Part shown: positions 1-6,612 of the stretch, piece by piece
Layout of the letters: each line of letters starts with the position of its first letter
Numbering within the stretch: position 1 is the first letter of the stretch
DNA from: an uncultured Collinsella sp.
GTDB taxonomy: Bacteria > Actinomycetota > Coriobacteriia > Coriobacteriales > Coriobacteriaceae
DNA: 44,711 nt
Assembly: GCA_902494245.1 (NCBI GenBank)
Contig: CABUSR010000017.1
Coordinates: forward strand, 1-44,711
Direction: 5' to 3'
Position numbers and translations under genes: made by a program
Notes under the pieces: generated by a model
The model's database searches: none
The model's input: only the letters and a program-made list of their open reading frames with translations
What the model was told of the DNA's origin: nothing

Positions 1-164
1 ACCAACCCGGCGTTTTTGAGCATCGTCAAATGATGGCTGAGCGACGGCTTGCTAATGTCAAAATGCTCGGCAAGTTCCCCGGCCGTGCAATTGCCCTCGC
101 GCAGCAACTCCAAAATGCGCCGTCGCGTTGGATCGGCAAGCGCCTTAAAACCCTCTCCCGGCAT
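1..164 (-). CDS. ArsR-family HTH transcriptional regulator (partial, C-terminus outside window)
   Basis: Only the first 54 or so codons are visible; the gene runs off the left edge. The protein begins MPGEGFKALADPTRRRILEL and continues through a helix-turn-helix (LAEHFDISKPSLSHHLTML), which is the classic ArsR winged-helix DNA-binding domain. The ALADPTRRRIL opening is typical of the SdpR/ArsR autorepressor branch, which often lacks metal-binding cysteines; none are visible here, but the C-terminal half cannot be checked. The ATG at 164 is preceded by AGGAGG (169-174) at good spacing. A promoter and an overlapping inverted repeat lie just upstream, which suggests autoregulation. What it controls is unknown; a partner membrane or export gene, if any, lies beyond the edge. 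Confidence 0.85.
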   Translation of the reverse strand, partial: MPGEGFKALADPTRRRILELLREGNCTAGELAEHFDISKPSLSHHLTMLKNAGL

Positions 165-199
165 AAGACCTCCTCTCATCATCTCTCATGACGCGCACA

Positions 200-236
200 C
201 TATACTCGATATTTAGATGTTTGTCTAACTATCTAA
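200..236 (-). promoter_or_regulatory. Promoter with overlapping palindromic operator for the ArsR-type gene
   Basis: On the minus strand a -35-like TTAGAC (228-223) and a -10-like TATAGT are separated by 18 bases. The inverted repeat TTAGAT/ATCTAA (213-218 and 231-236, 12-base spacer) covers the -35 region. ArsR repressors usually bind such AT-rich palindromes over their own promoters, so this is the likely autoregulatory site. Binding is inferred only from position. Confidence 0.5.
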
Positions 237-246
237 TCTTGTACTC

Positions 247-282
247 AAAAAAATAGCCGCCTCCGCGTAATGCGAAGACGGC
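247..282 (-). terminator. Intrinsic terminator on the minus strand without an obvious gene
   Basis: An 11-bp, nearly perfect stem (256-266 with 272-282, 5-base loop) is followed on the minus strand by TATTTTTTT (253-247). This is a strong rho-independent terminator. It points leftwards, yet no convincing minus-strand gene lies between it and tcdA; it may end a small RNA or antisense transcript, and it insulates the ArsR promoter. Confidence 0.7.
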
Positions 283-412
283 CACTTCTCACGCTACAAA
301 CGTGTTTGGGAGTTGGCCAACCCGCTGCAACGGGTGCCATCTGCTTCATCTTATGCGAACCCCGATCCCATTTCAACAAGCCCAAGGGCTCAAATGGAAT
401 CGCGATAATACC

Positions 413-418
413 TATAAT
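413..418 (+). promoter_or_regulatory. -10 element of probable tcdA promoter
   Basis: A perfect TATAAT lies 45 bases upstream of the tcdA start, with no good -35 at standard spacing (TCAAAT at 390-395 is poor). The rest of 283-462 shows no coding signal. Confidence 0.4.
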
Positions 419-462
419 GGCGATAGCTAAAACACGATTTGCTTCCCCATCGGAGGATATCC

Positions 463-1260
463 ATGACCGAAACCATAGCCGCTTCACCCATCGAGACGCG
501 CGACACCAAGCTCGAGATCATCATGGGCCGCGAGGCACTCAACAAACTCGCCGCTGCCACGGTGCTGGTACTCGGCTGCGGCGGCGTGGGCTCCAACTGC
601 TGTGAAGCACTTGCCCGCGGCGGCATTGGCCATTTCGTAATTCTGGATAAAGACATCATCGCGCCCAGTAACATTAACCGTCAGGCCATTGCCTTTCATA
701 GCACCATCGGTAAGCGCAAAGTGGACGTTATGGAGGCTATGATCCACGACATCAACCCTGCCGCCACTGTCATCAAACGCACCGAATACCTGTTGAGCGA
801 CAACATTGACGGGTTCTTCGCGAGCGTTCTGGAACAGACGGGTGGCAAGATCGACTACGCCATCGACGCCATCGACACCATCTCCGCCAAGCTCACCGTT
901 GCCAAATATGCTCAGGACCACGACATTCGCCTGGTGAGCTCCATGGGCGGCGGCAACAAGCTGCATCCCGAGTGCCTGCGCTTTGCCGACATTTTCGAAA
1001 CGGTCCGCGATCCCATGAGCCGCATCATGCGCAAAGAGTGCAAGAAGCGCGGCATCAAAAGTCTTCATGTACTGTTTAGCTGCGAGGAGTCGGTCAAGAC
1101 CCAGCGCCGTGACCCCTCCAACATCCACGAGCGCACCGAGCTCGGAACCGCCAGTTATATGCCGCCCATCATGGGTCAGATGATTGCCGGCGAGGTCATT
1201 CGCCAGATCAGTGGACGCGGCACTGAGCGCGTGCGTGCTGACGGCCAGCGCCTGGACTAG
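463..1260 (+). CDS. tcdA: tRNA threonylcarbamoyladenosine dehydratase (TcdA/CsdL, ThiF/E1-like)
   Basis: TcdA uses ATP to cyclise N6-threonylcarbamoyladenosine (t6A) at position 37 of ANN-reading tRNAs to its cyclic form. The 265-residue protein has the ThiF/UBA/E1 Rossmann fold: the nucleotide-binding loop VLVLGCGGVGSNCCEAL near residues 34-50, the acidic strand DKDIIAPSNINRQ around 67-79 carrying the Asn-Arg pair typical of E1-like adenylation, and AIDAIDTISAK in the middle. Length matches TcdA (about 265-270) and not the larger ThiF/MoeB proteins with rhodanese domains. The ATG at 463 is chosen over an upstream in-frame start because CGGAGG (451-456) precedes it. The tatD-like gene begins 14 bases downstream, so the two are likely co-transcribed. 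Confidence 0.92.
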   Translation: MTETIAASPIETRDTKLEIIMGREALNKLAAATVLVLGCGGVGSNCCEALARGGIGHFVILDKDIIAPSNINRQAIAFHSTIGKRKVDVMEAMIHDINPAATVIKRTEYLLSDNIDGFFASVLEQTGGKIDYAIDAIDTISAKLTVAKYAQDHDIRLVSSMGGGNKLHPECLRFADIFETVRDPMSRIMRKECKKRGIKSLHVLFSCEESVKTQRRDPSNIHERTELGTASYMPPIMGQMIAGEVIRQISGRGTERVRADGQRLD

Positions 1261-1274
1261 CAAGGCGCACCGCG

Positions 1275-2057
1275 ATGGAACCCCGGTTAATTGACGCACA
1301 CTGCCATCTTGATTTGATGGCTTACCCGAATACTGTTGCCGACGAAACTGCGGCTATAGGGCTGGGGGTCTTTGATTGTGGGGTCGACCCACGCGACTTC
1401 GCGGCAGCAAAAAGGCGTGCCAGCCGCTACCTAAACATTATCGCGGGCGTTGGCCTCCATCCCTGGTGGCTCGTCGACGGCCGCTGCGGTCCCGCCGAAG
1501 TCAATCTGCTTTGCGAAGCTGCGGCCCAAGAGCGCTACATCGGCGAGGTGGGACTCGACTTTTCCGCGCGCTTTGCCGGAAGCGAGCCGCTGCAAACACA
1601 GGCACTTGACCGGCTCTGCGATACACTCGTGCAGCATCCTCTTACCGGGCGCGTGATATCAATTCACGCGGTTCGTTCGGCAGGAGCCGTACTAGACGTC
1701 CTCGAATCGCATGGACTACTCATCCCAAACCCCGACTCCCCCGCTATCATCTTCCACTGGTTTAGCGGCACTTCGGACGAACTCATTCGCGCGCGCAACG
1801 CGGGTTGCTATTTTTCCGTCAACGAACGCATGCTCGCGTCTAAGCGAGGACGCGAATACGTACGACAGATTCCACTCGACCATTTACTGCTCGAGACCGA
1901 TGCGCCAGCCGAAGCAAATACGGAAACCTCAGCGCGACAGCTCGCCGACTCACTCGCGAGAGCTTCCAAAGTCATCACCCAACTTAAAACCCGCGATGCG
2001 GGGAGCATCGAGTCGATCATTTTAGACAACTCACGCTCCATTTTTGGCCTTCGCTAA
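1275..2057 (+). CDS. TatD-family metal-dependent hydrolase (DNase-like)
   Basis: A 260-residue TIM-barrel metallohydrolase of the TatD family, whose members act as Mg-dependent 3'-5' exonucleases or D-aminoacyl-tRNA deacylase-like enzymes. The family motifs are in order: the metal-binding HxH in DAHCHLD (residues 7-13), GVGLHPW (about 58-64), the glutamate in IGEVGLDFS (about 89-97), ISIHAVRS (about 129), FHWFSG (about 160) and the catalytic aspartate in LLLETDAP (about 208-215). All metal ligands are therefore kept. Length is typical. It lies just downstream of tcdA in the same orientation. The sequence is divergent enough that the exact substrate should not be assumed. Confidence 0.88.
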   Translation: MEPRLIDAHCHLDLMAYPNTVADETAAIGLGVFDCGVDPRDFAAAKRRASRYLNIIAGVGLHPWWLVDGRCGPAEVNLLCEAAAQERYIGEVGLDFSARFAGSEPLQTQALDRLCDTLVQHPLTGRVISIHAVRSAGAVLDVLESHGLLIPNPDSPAIIFHWFSGTSDELIRARNAGCYFSVNERMLASKRGREYVRQIPLDHLLLETDAPAEANTETSARQLADSLARASKVITQLKTRDAGSIESIILDNSRSIFGLR

Positions 2058-2077
2058 CCCCGGTGGGCAGATAATAT

Positions 2078-2277
2078 CAAATATGAGTACTGTTGCCAAA
2101 CTAGTCACATTATTTTACGGCAAAATAGCGCCCTGATAATATACATCTGTCCATTATCAGGGCGCTTTAAGATGGTTTAAGTCATTTTTAACAGGTGTTT
2201 ATCGCTCGCTGACACCCAAGTAGTGCCTCAAAGGCTTGATTTTGCTGTTACTAGATTAGTGACAGTACTCATATTTG
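2078..2277. repeat. 200-bp MITE-like element with perfect 16-bp terminal inverted repeats
   Basis: The ends are CAAATATGAGTACTGT (2078-2093) and its exact complement (2262-2277), and similarity continues inwards around CTAGT. Inside are a perfect 14-bp hairpin (next entry), a weaker GGTGT/ACACC hairpin near 2194-2216 and a short GCCT/AGGC hairpin at 2225-2235. There is no open reading frame. Size, terminal repeats and lack of coding capacity fit a miniature mobile element or a structured intergenic RNA. No target duplication is visible, so mobility is inference. Confidence 0.6.
2127..2166. terminator. Perfect 14-bp hairpin, probable bidirectional terminator
   Basis: The stem AGCGCCCTGATAAT pairs exactly with 2153-2166 around a 12-base loop. 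On the minus strand it is followed by ATTTTGCC, on the plus strand only by TTAAG, so it is a better terminator for leftward transcription, though it may also end the tcdA-tatD transcript. Confidence 0.55.
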
Positions 2278-2313
2278 GCATTTTTTGCCCACGGAGTGGT
2301 CGCGCGCGCGAAC

Positions 2314-2325
2314 GTGGTGTAAGAG
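2314..2325 (+). repeat. Inner core of left terminal inverted repeat of the IS256-like element
   Basis: GTGGTGTAAGAG, identical in inverted form at 3776-3787. The outer parts of the two ends share GCGCGC but differ by a small indel. Confidence 0.75.
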
Positions 2326-2357
2326 TGTCCTGAGGTCCGTCGCTGCAAGTCCCGATA

Positions 2358-3692
2358 TTACTCCTTCTTTAGACCGCGCCTCTCGACTATCTCGTCCACG
2401 ATCTCCTTGGCGCGCCGCCCGAGCGCGCGGCGCCTCCCCTCCGTCGGGGCCTGCCTGTCCGCGGGCTCGGCGAAGCCCTCGGCGGCCGATGCCTCGGAGA
2501 ACACCCGCTGCTGGGACCACTGCCCCTCGGTCTCCATGAGGCTCGCGCACGTCAGGCGCAGCATCGACTCCCTCGAGGGGAAGGACTGCACGACCCTGTA
2601 GCGGCGCTTGATCTCGCGGTTGGCGCGCTCCTGGACGTTGTTGGTGCGGAGCTTGGGCCAGTGCGCCCTGGGGAAGGCCGTGAACGCCAGCGCGGAGTCC
2701 TCGGCCCGCTCGAAGACCTCGCCGGCCCTGGCGGACACCGACGCCACCCAGGGCACGGCCTCGGCCCACACGCAGCGCGCGAGGTCGGGGTCGTCCTGGT
2801 AGACCGCGGCGTGCACGAGGTCCCTGACGGCGGCCTTGGAGCCCTCGGGCCTGCCCGAGCAGACGCTCTGGAGGTTGCGCTGCAGGTGCGTCACGCAGCG
2901 CTGCCAGGCGCATCCCTGGAACAGGCGCGAGACGGCGGCCGCGAGCCCGGCGTGGCTGTCGGAGACCGCGAGGCGCACGCCGGACAGCCCTCGCTCGCGC
3001 AGCCCGCCGAGGAAGGCCGCCCAGGAGTCCTCGCTCTCGGTGTCGACCACGTCGCAGCCCAGGAAGTGCTTGCGCCCGTCGGCGCCCAGCCCGATCGCGG
3101 TCACGACGCCCTGCGAGACGACCGACGAGCCGACCCTGCAGCTCATGTAGGTCGCGTCGAGCCACAGGTAGCAGCACGGCGTGCCGGACAGGTCGCGGCG
3201 GCGGAACTCGGCCACCTCGGCGTCGAGGCCGGAGCAGAGGCTCGAGACCTCCGAGCTCGACAGCGAGGATATGCCCAGCCTGGACGCCACGCGCTCGACC
3301 TTGCGGGTGGACACGCCGCACACGTACATCTCCTGCACGATGGCGGCCACCGAGGTGTCGACGCGCGACCAGCGCGCGAGCATGCCCTCGGGGTAGTAGG
3401 TGCCGTGCCTGAGCTTGGGTATCTCGAGCTCCACGTCGCCCACGGCGGTCCTGAGCGACCTGGTGCGGTAGCCGTTGCGACTGTTCTCCCTGCCGCCGCC
3501 GCGCTCGTTGCGGCCCGCGCCGCACATCTGCTGGGCCTCGGAGTCCATCAGCGCGTTCATCACGCCGCCCAGCACCCTGCACGCGAATTCGCGCGCGTCG
3601 CCGCACTCCTGCCAAAGCCGCGCCGCCTCGAGGGCCTCGTCGCGGCTGAGGCGCAGTACACTCTCTTCTTGGGGCATCGCCTTTCCCTTCAT
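2358..3692 (-). CDS. IS256-family transposase (DDE, mutator type)
   Basis: The 444-residue protein is full length for IS256-type transposases (about 390-450). It has the N-terminal region with the NSRNGYRTRSLRT motif, then the RNase H-fold catalytic core: first aspartate in WLDATYMSCR (about residue 178), second in AVSDSHAGL (about 246), the conserved CAWQRCVTHLQRNL segment, and the glutamate in NVQERANREIKRRYR (about 355). All three catalytic acids are present and the frame is open, so it is probably active. The first ATG (3692) has AAGGTG upstream; a second ATG at 3677 with GGGAAAGG is an alternative that shortens it by five residues. Base composition is clearly richer in GC than the neighbours, consistent with recent arrival. 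Confidence 0.93.
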   Translation of the reverse strand: MKGKAMPQEESVLRLSRDEALEAARLWQECGDAREFACRVLGGVMNALMDSEAQQMCGAGRNERGGGRENSRNGYRTRSLRTAVGDVELEIPKLRHGTYYPEGMLARWSRVDTSVAAIVQEMYVCGVSTRKVERVASRLGISSLSSSEVSSLCSGLDAEVAEFRRRDLSGTPCCYLWLDATYMSCRVGSSVVSQGVVTAIGLGADGRKHFLGCDVVDTESEDSWAAFLGGLRERGLSGVRLAVSDSHAGLAAAVSRLFQGCAWQRCVTHLQRNLQSVCSGRPEGSKAAVRDLVHAAVYQDDPDLARCVWAEAVPWVASVSARAGEVFERAEDSALAFTAFPRAHWPKLRTNNVQERANREIKRRYRVVQSFPSRESMLRLTCASLMETEGQWSQQRVFSEASAAEGFAEPADRQAPTEGRRRALGRRAKEIVDEIVERRGLKKE

Positions 3693-3775
3693 TCGTCACC
3701 TTCACTACTCCAACGACGAATTCTAGGCGGTGCCCCCGCCCTTTCAAGGAAGGGCGGGGGCGGGGCATGCCCCGC

Positions 3776-3787
3776 CTCTTACACCAC
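3776..3787 (-). repeat. Inner core of right terminal inverted repeat of the IS256-like element
   Basis: Exact inverse of 2314-2325. A GC-rich hairpin (GCCCCCGCCCTT with AAGGGCGGGGGC, 3732-3752) lies between this end and the transposase start, and may block outside transcription into the transposase, as seen in many IS elements. Confidence 0.7.
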
Positions 3788-3808
3788 ATCTCTGCGCGCT
3801 ACCCACGG

Positions 3809-3844
3809 AGTCCCGGGGAGGCGACAATTCGACTCCCCGGGACT
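3809..3844 (-). terminator. Terminator-like hairpin of the frl operon
   Basis: AGTCCCGGGGAG (3809-3820) pairs perfectly with CTCCCCGGGACT (3833-3844). It begins six bases past the frlD stop codon. There is no T-run directly after the stem, and the insertion sequence lies at its outer foot: the last bases of the target duplication are the first bases of the stem. Before insertion the stem would have been followed by a short A-rich stretch, so it may act as an mRNA-stabilising 3' structure instead of a terminator. Confidence 0.5.
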
Positions 3845-3850
3845 GCTCAA

Positions 3851-4714
3851 CTATTCAAAAATCGGCGCTCCGTGGCCCCAAGAACCTTCCATGCCGCACA
3901 CGGTCGAGGCAAACCCGGCAGCAAAGTCGAGCGCGCGCTCGATGGCCTCGGCGCCATCCTCACCACGCTTGGCGGAATCGAGATAGCACATTAAAAACGA
4001 GGTGAGGAACGAGTCGCCCGCCCCCATGGTGTCCTTCATGTCCGTTACCGGTTTAGCCAGCTGGCGGTAATAACGCTCGCCGTCGTAAGCAATGCAGCCC
4101 TCGGCGCCCGCCGTAGCCGACACAAAACGCGGACCCAAGCCCTTCACCCATGCCAGACGCTCGCGAATCTCGTCCTCACTCGCGGCATCCGCCGCACTAA
4201 AGAAAGCGAAATCGACGTAGGGCGCAATCTGCTCGTAGTACTCGTCGGTGGAGTCGTCCGAAAAGTCAAAAGAGACCGTGACGCCCGCAGCCTTCAACTT
4301 GGGCAGCTCGCGCTCGGTAAAACAATAGTTGCCCGAATGAACCACATCGAACTGCTTTATGTACGCAAGGTCAAAGCGATCGAGGACATAGCGCGCATCG
4401 CCACGGATACCGCCCTCGTTGGAGCCAAGGAAGACACGGTCACCGTCAACGACGGTCACACGAGCCGCTCCGTTCTCGCCAATCATCTGCTCGCACTTGT
4501 CAAGCTCGATACCCTCATCCTCGAGGCTTGCAATGACATGCTCGGCAGCGACATCATTGCCAAAAATGCCCATGTAAGCGGAGCGTGCGGCACCGCATTT
4601 CTTGGCATAAACGGCGAAGTTCACCGCGTTGCCGCCGGGATACATGGTGTGGATATGCTCGTAGCGATCGACGACGTTGTCGCCAAATCCGAGCGCGTTA
4701 ACGTTAAATGCCAC
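3851..4714 (-). CDS. frlD: PfkB-family sugar kinase, probable fructoselysine 6-kinase (FrlD)
   Basis: FrlD phosphorylates fructoselysine at O6 with ATP in the cytoplasm. The 287-residue protein shows the ribokinase/PfkB fold: early GFGDNVVDRY, the substrate-binding MYPGGNAVNFAVYAKKCG (about residues 24-41), and the PfkB signature DTMGAGDSFLTSFLM near 230-245 with the catalytic aspartate of GAGD. The kinase class is clear; the specific substrate rests on the neighbouring frlB and frlC. The start is a GTG at 4714 with GAAGGGACAAGG upstream; it begins 14 bases after the frlB stop. It is the last gene of the operon. Kinases for other Amadori sugars such as glucoselysine are alternatives. Confidence 0.85.
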   Translation of the reverse strand: MAFNVNALGFGDNVVDRYEHIHTMYPGGNAVNFAVYAKKCGAARSAYMGIFGNDVAAEHVIASLEDEGIELDKCEQMIGENGAARVTVVDGDRVFLGSNEGGIRGDARYVLDRFDLAYIKQFDVVHSGNYCFTERELPKLKAAGVTVSFDFSDDSTDEYYEQIAPYVDFAFFSAADAASEDEIRERLAWVKGLGPRFVSATAGAEGCIAYDGERYYRQLAKPVTDMKDTMGAGDSFLTSFLMCYLDSAKRGEDGAEAIERALDFAAGFASTVCGMEGSWGHGAPIFE

Positions 4715-4728
4715 GGCCCTTGTCCCTT

Positions 4729-5697
4729 CTAGTACTCGACAACACCCATATAGCGGCGGAAATCGGGATCGTGATCAAACACCTTGCCGCGTGCAGCACG
4801 CAGCTCGCAGTTCATGGCGTAGAACAGCACCGGGTCCAAATAGGCACGGACGCTCGCCGGCACGGCTTCCATACCGTACTCCTTGGCATCGAGCACCATC
4901 AGCGTATCGGTATGCGTCTTAAGGAACGCCAGGGCGCGCTCGTCCATAGCACGGCACTCGCTGGAGCCCATCTGCAGGAAGTAAAAAACGCCATCCTGAG
5001 TAGCCTCGAAGGGGCCATGGAAGTACTCGGCAGAGTGGATGTAGCTGCAGTGCTGCCACTGCATCTCCATAAGAGAGCAGATAGCGAAACCGTAGGTCTG
5101 GCTAAAGTTGGGACCGCTGCCCAGAATATAGAAGAACTCGTGCTCCTGGCAAAGCTTGGCAAAGCGATCGCCCAGCTCGGCATTTACCTTCTCGCGTGCC
5201 GGGGGAAGAATCTTATCCATCTCGGCAATACCGGCATACATATCGGCAAGATCGGCGTAGCCCTCCTGCTGATCGAGCAGCTCTGCCGCAAGCGACAGCG
5301 AAATACCAGCGGGGACCTCGGCCTGCGGCACGCCCTCGCCCCACGGGTAGACCCACGTGATCCACTTGCCGGAGTCAATCTTGGATCCAGCGTTGTCGGT
5401 CTGGGCGATCACCGTAGCGCCGGCGGCAAGGGCAATCTCGCAGCCCTCGACGACCTCGGGGGTGTTGCCACTGTGGCTACAAGCGATGACCAGGGACTTC
5501 TCGCCCAGACGACGCGGACGCATGATATCGAACTCGCGAGCCGTATAGATATACGAAGTGAAGGTGGTTGCCTCGCGCTGCAGAAGCTCATGAGCCGGGA
5601 TCAAATCGATCATGGAGCCACCGCAAGCAATCCAGTAGACGCTGTCGAACTTGCCCTTCTCGGCAATTGCCTCTTTGATCAAATCGTGTGCGTTCAT
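4729..5697 (-). CDS. frlB: SIS-domain fructoselysine 6-phosphate deglycase (FrlB)
   Basis: FrlB cleaves fructoselysine 6-phosphate to glucose 6-phosphate and lysine. The 322-residue protein has tandem sugar-isomerase (SIS) domains: YWIACGGSMIDLIPA near residue 20, the phosphosugar-binding ACSHSGNTPEVVEG around 72-85, and the second domain with YILGSGPNFSQTYGFA and HSAEYFHGPFE (about 190-230). GlmS-like N-terminal glutaminase is absent, as expected for FrlB. The ATG at 5697 is preceded by AAAGGA at 7 bases and is preferred over an in-frame upstream start at 5730. A glucoselysine-phosphate deglycase of the GfrF type is the main alternative. It sits between frlC and frlD, the same gene order as in other frl operons. 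Confidence 0.88.
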   Translation of the reverse strand: MNAHDLIKEAIAEKGKFDSVYWIACGGSMIDLIPAHELLQREATTFTSYIYTAREFDIMRPRRLGEKSLVIACSHSGNTPEVVEGCEIALAAGATVIAQTDNAGSKIDSGKWITWVYPWGEGVPQAEVPAGISLSLAAELLDQQEGYADLADMYAGIAEMDKILPPAREKVNAELGDRFAKLCQEHEFFYILGSGPNFSQTYGFAICSLMEMQWQHCSYIHSAEYFHGPFEATQDGVFYFLQMGSSECRAMDERALAFLKTHTDTLMVLDAKEYGMEAVPASVRAYLDPVLFYAMNCELRAARGKVFDHDPDFRRYMGVVEY

Positions 5698-5759
5698 ATC
5701 CAGTTCCTTTCTTATTTGGGCCGCAACCAATGACGTTGACTGCGTGGCCGATAGTTGTT

Positions 5760-6611
5760 TTAGTCAATCAGATATTTCTCGAATGCGGCCATGTTCTTGG
5801 CATCTGCCGCCGCCGGGTCATCGTAGTAACGACCGTCCGTGATTTCCTGGCCCAGCATGCCGTCGAAACCATGGGCGTTAAGTGTGGCGACGAAGGCGTC
5901 CATATCGTGCTTGCCATCGCCCCACACCAGATGGCCATACGGGTCGCCGTCGATAAAGTGCATCTCGTGAATTGCCCCATCACCAAAGGCGGCAAACCAG
6001 TCCTCGAGCGTCTCGCCCGCAACGCCCATCGCAGTTGTATCAACCATGGGCTGTAAGTACGGGCTCGCGACCTCGTCAATCATGCGCTTCGCATCGGAAA
6101 CCGTCGTCACAAGGTTGCTCTCCTCGGGGCGCAGGCTTTCCATCGTAAGCACCAGACCGTGCTCGCCGGCATACTCCGCCAGAATGGACAAGTGCTCGCG
6201 GCTGCGCTTCCAGGCTTCCTCGCGGTCCTCATCCCAGTCGCCCCAGCCCGAGTTGACGGACATACGGTCGCACCCAAGCACCTCGGCAAGCTCAATGCCG
6301 TGCTTAAAGTACGCCAGGCTGCGCTGTTCATGCAGCGGTTTGCGTGCGCAGTACTGCCAAGGATAGATAACATTCTCGGGGCACAGAGTACGATACCTAA
6401 GCCCACGATCTACAGCCTTTTTCGCCAGGGCCTCAGCCTCAAAGTAGCCCGTGTGGTCGAGCGTCACATGCGGCTCCGCACACCACAGCTCAATGGACTC
6501 AAAGCCCAAGCGCTGCTGCACATCAAGGAAGTAATCGAGCGACCACATGATGTAATGGATATTCATGCCCGCAATCTGTTCGCGGCGCAGCGTCGGTTTG
6601 AATTCAGACAT
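5760..6611 (-). CDS. frlC: Sugar-phosphate-isomerase/epimerase-family protein, fructoselysine 3-epimerase (FrlC)
   Basis: FrlC interconverts fructoselysine and psicoselysine, letting the cell use both epimers. The 283-residue protein is an AP-endonuclease-2-like TIM barrel: GFESIELWCAEPHV (about residues 36-49), VNSGWGDWDEDREEAW (about 123-138), the metal-binding glutamate in LVLTMESLRPEESN (about 156-169), the aspartate in PMVDTTAMG and the C-terminal EITDG. ATG 6611 has AGGAGG six bases upstream. It starts right after the amidohydrolase stop (one base between) and about 60 bases before frlB, so it is translated in one operon. Confidence 0.87.
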   Translation of the reverse strand: MSEFKPTLRREQIAGMNIHYIMWSLDYFLDVQQRLGFESIELWCAEPHVTLDHTGYFEAEALAKKAVDRGLRYRTLCPENVIYPWQYCARKPLHEQRSLAYFKHGIELAEVLGCDRMSVNSGWGDWDEDREEAWKRSREHLSILAEYAGEHGLVLTMESLRPEESNLVTTVSDAKRMIDEVASPYLQPMVDTTAMGVAGETLEDWFAAFGDGAIHEMHFIDGDPYGHLVWGDGKHDMDAFVATLNAHGFDGMLGQEITDGRYYDDPAAADAKNMAAFEKYLID

Positions 6612-6612
6612 C

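Larger units (their letters stand above)
2297..3801 (-). mobile_element. IS256-family insertion sequence, about 1.5 kb, apparently complete
   Basis: The element contains a single transposase gene and ends in imperfect inverted repeats of about 26-29 bp whose inner 12 bases, GTGGTGTAAGAG, are identical at both ends (2314-2325 and complement at 3776-3787). CCCACGGAGT occurs directly outside both ends (2288-2297 and 3802-3811) and is the target-site duplication; IS256 relatives usually make 8-9 bp duplications, so one or two bases may be chance identity. The element is markedly more GC-rich than its surroundings. It sits between the 200-bp repeat and the frl operon terminator, so no gene is interrupted. 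Confidence 0.85.

Noticed and set aside
245..487. 80-codon minus-strand frame upstream of tcdA
   Set aside because: It starts inside tcdA, lacks a ribosome site, runs through the terminator stem and ends in an Arg-rich artefact of it.
2269..3986. Long open frames opposite and alongside the transposase (for example 2661-3986 on the plus strand and a 506-codon minus frame)
   Set aside because: They are arginine/alanine-rich shadows caused by the very high GC of the insertion sequence and have no ribosome sites or family motifs.
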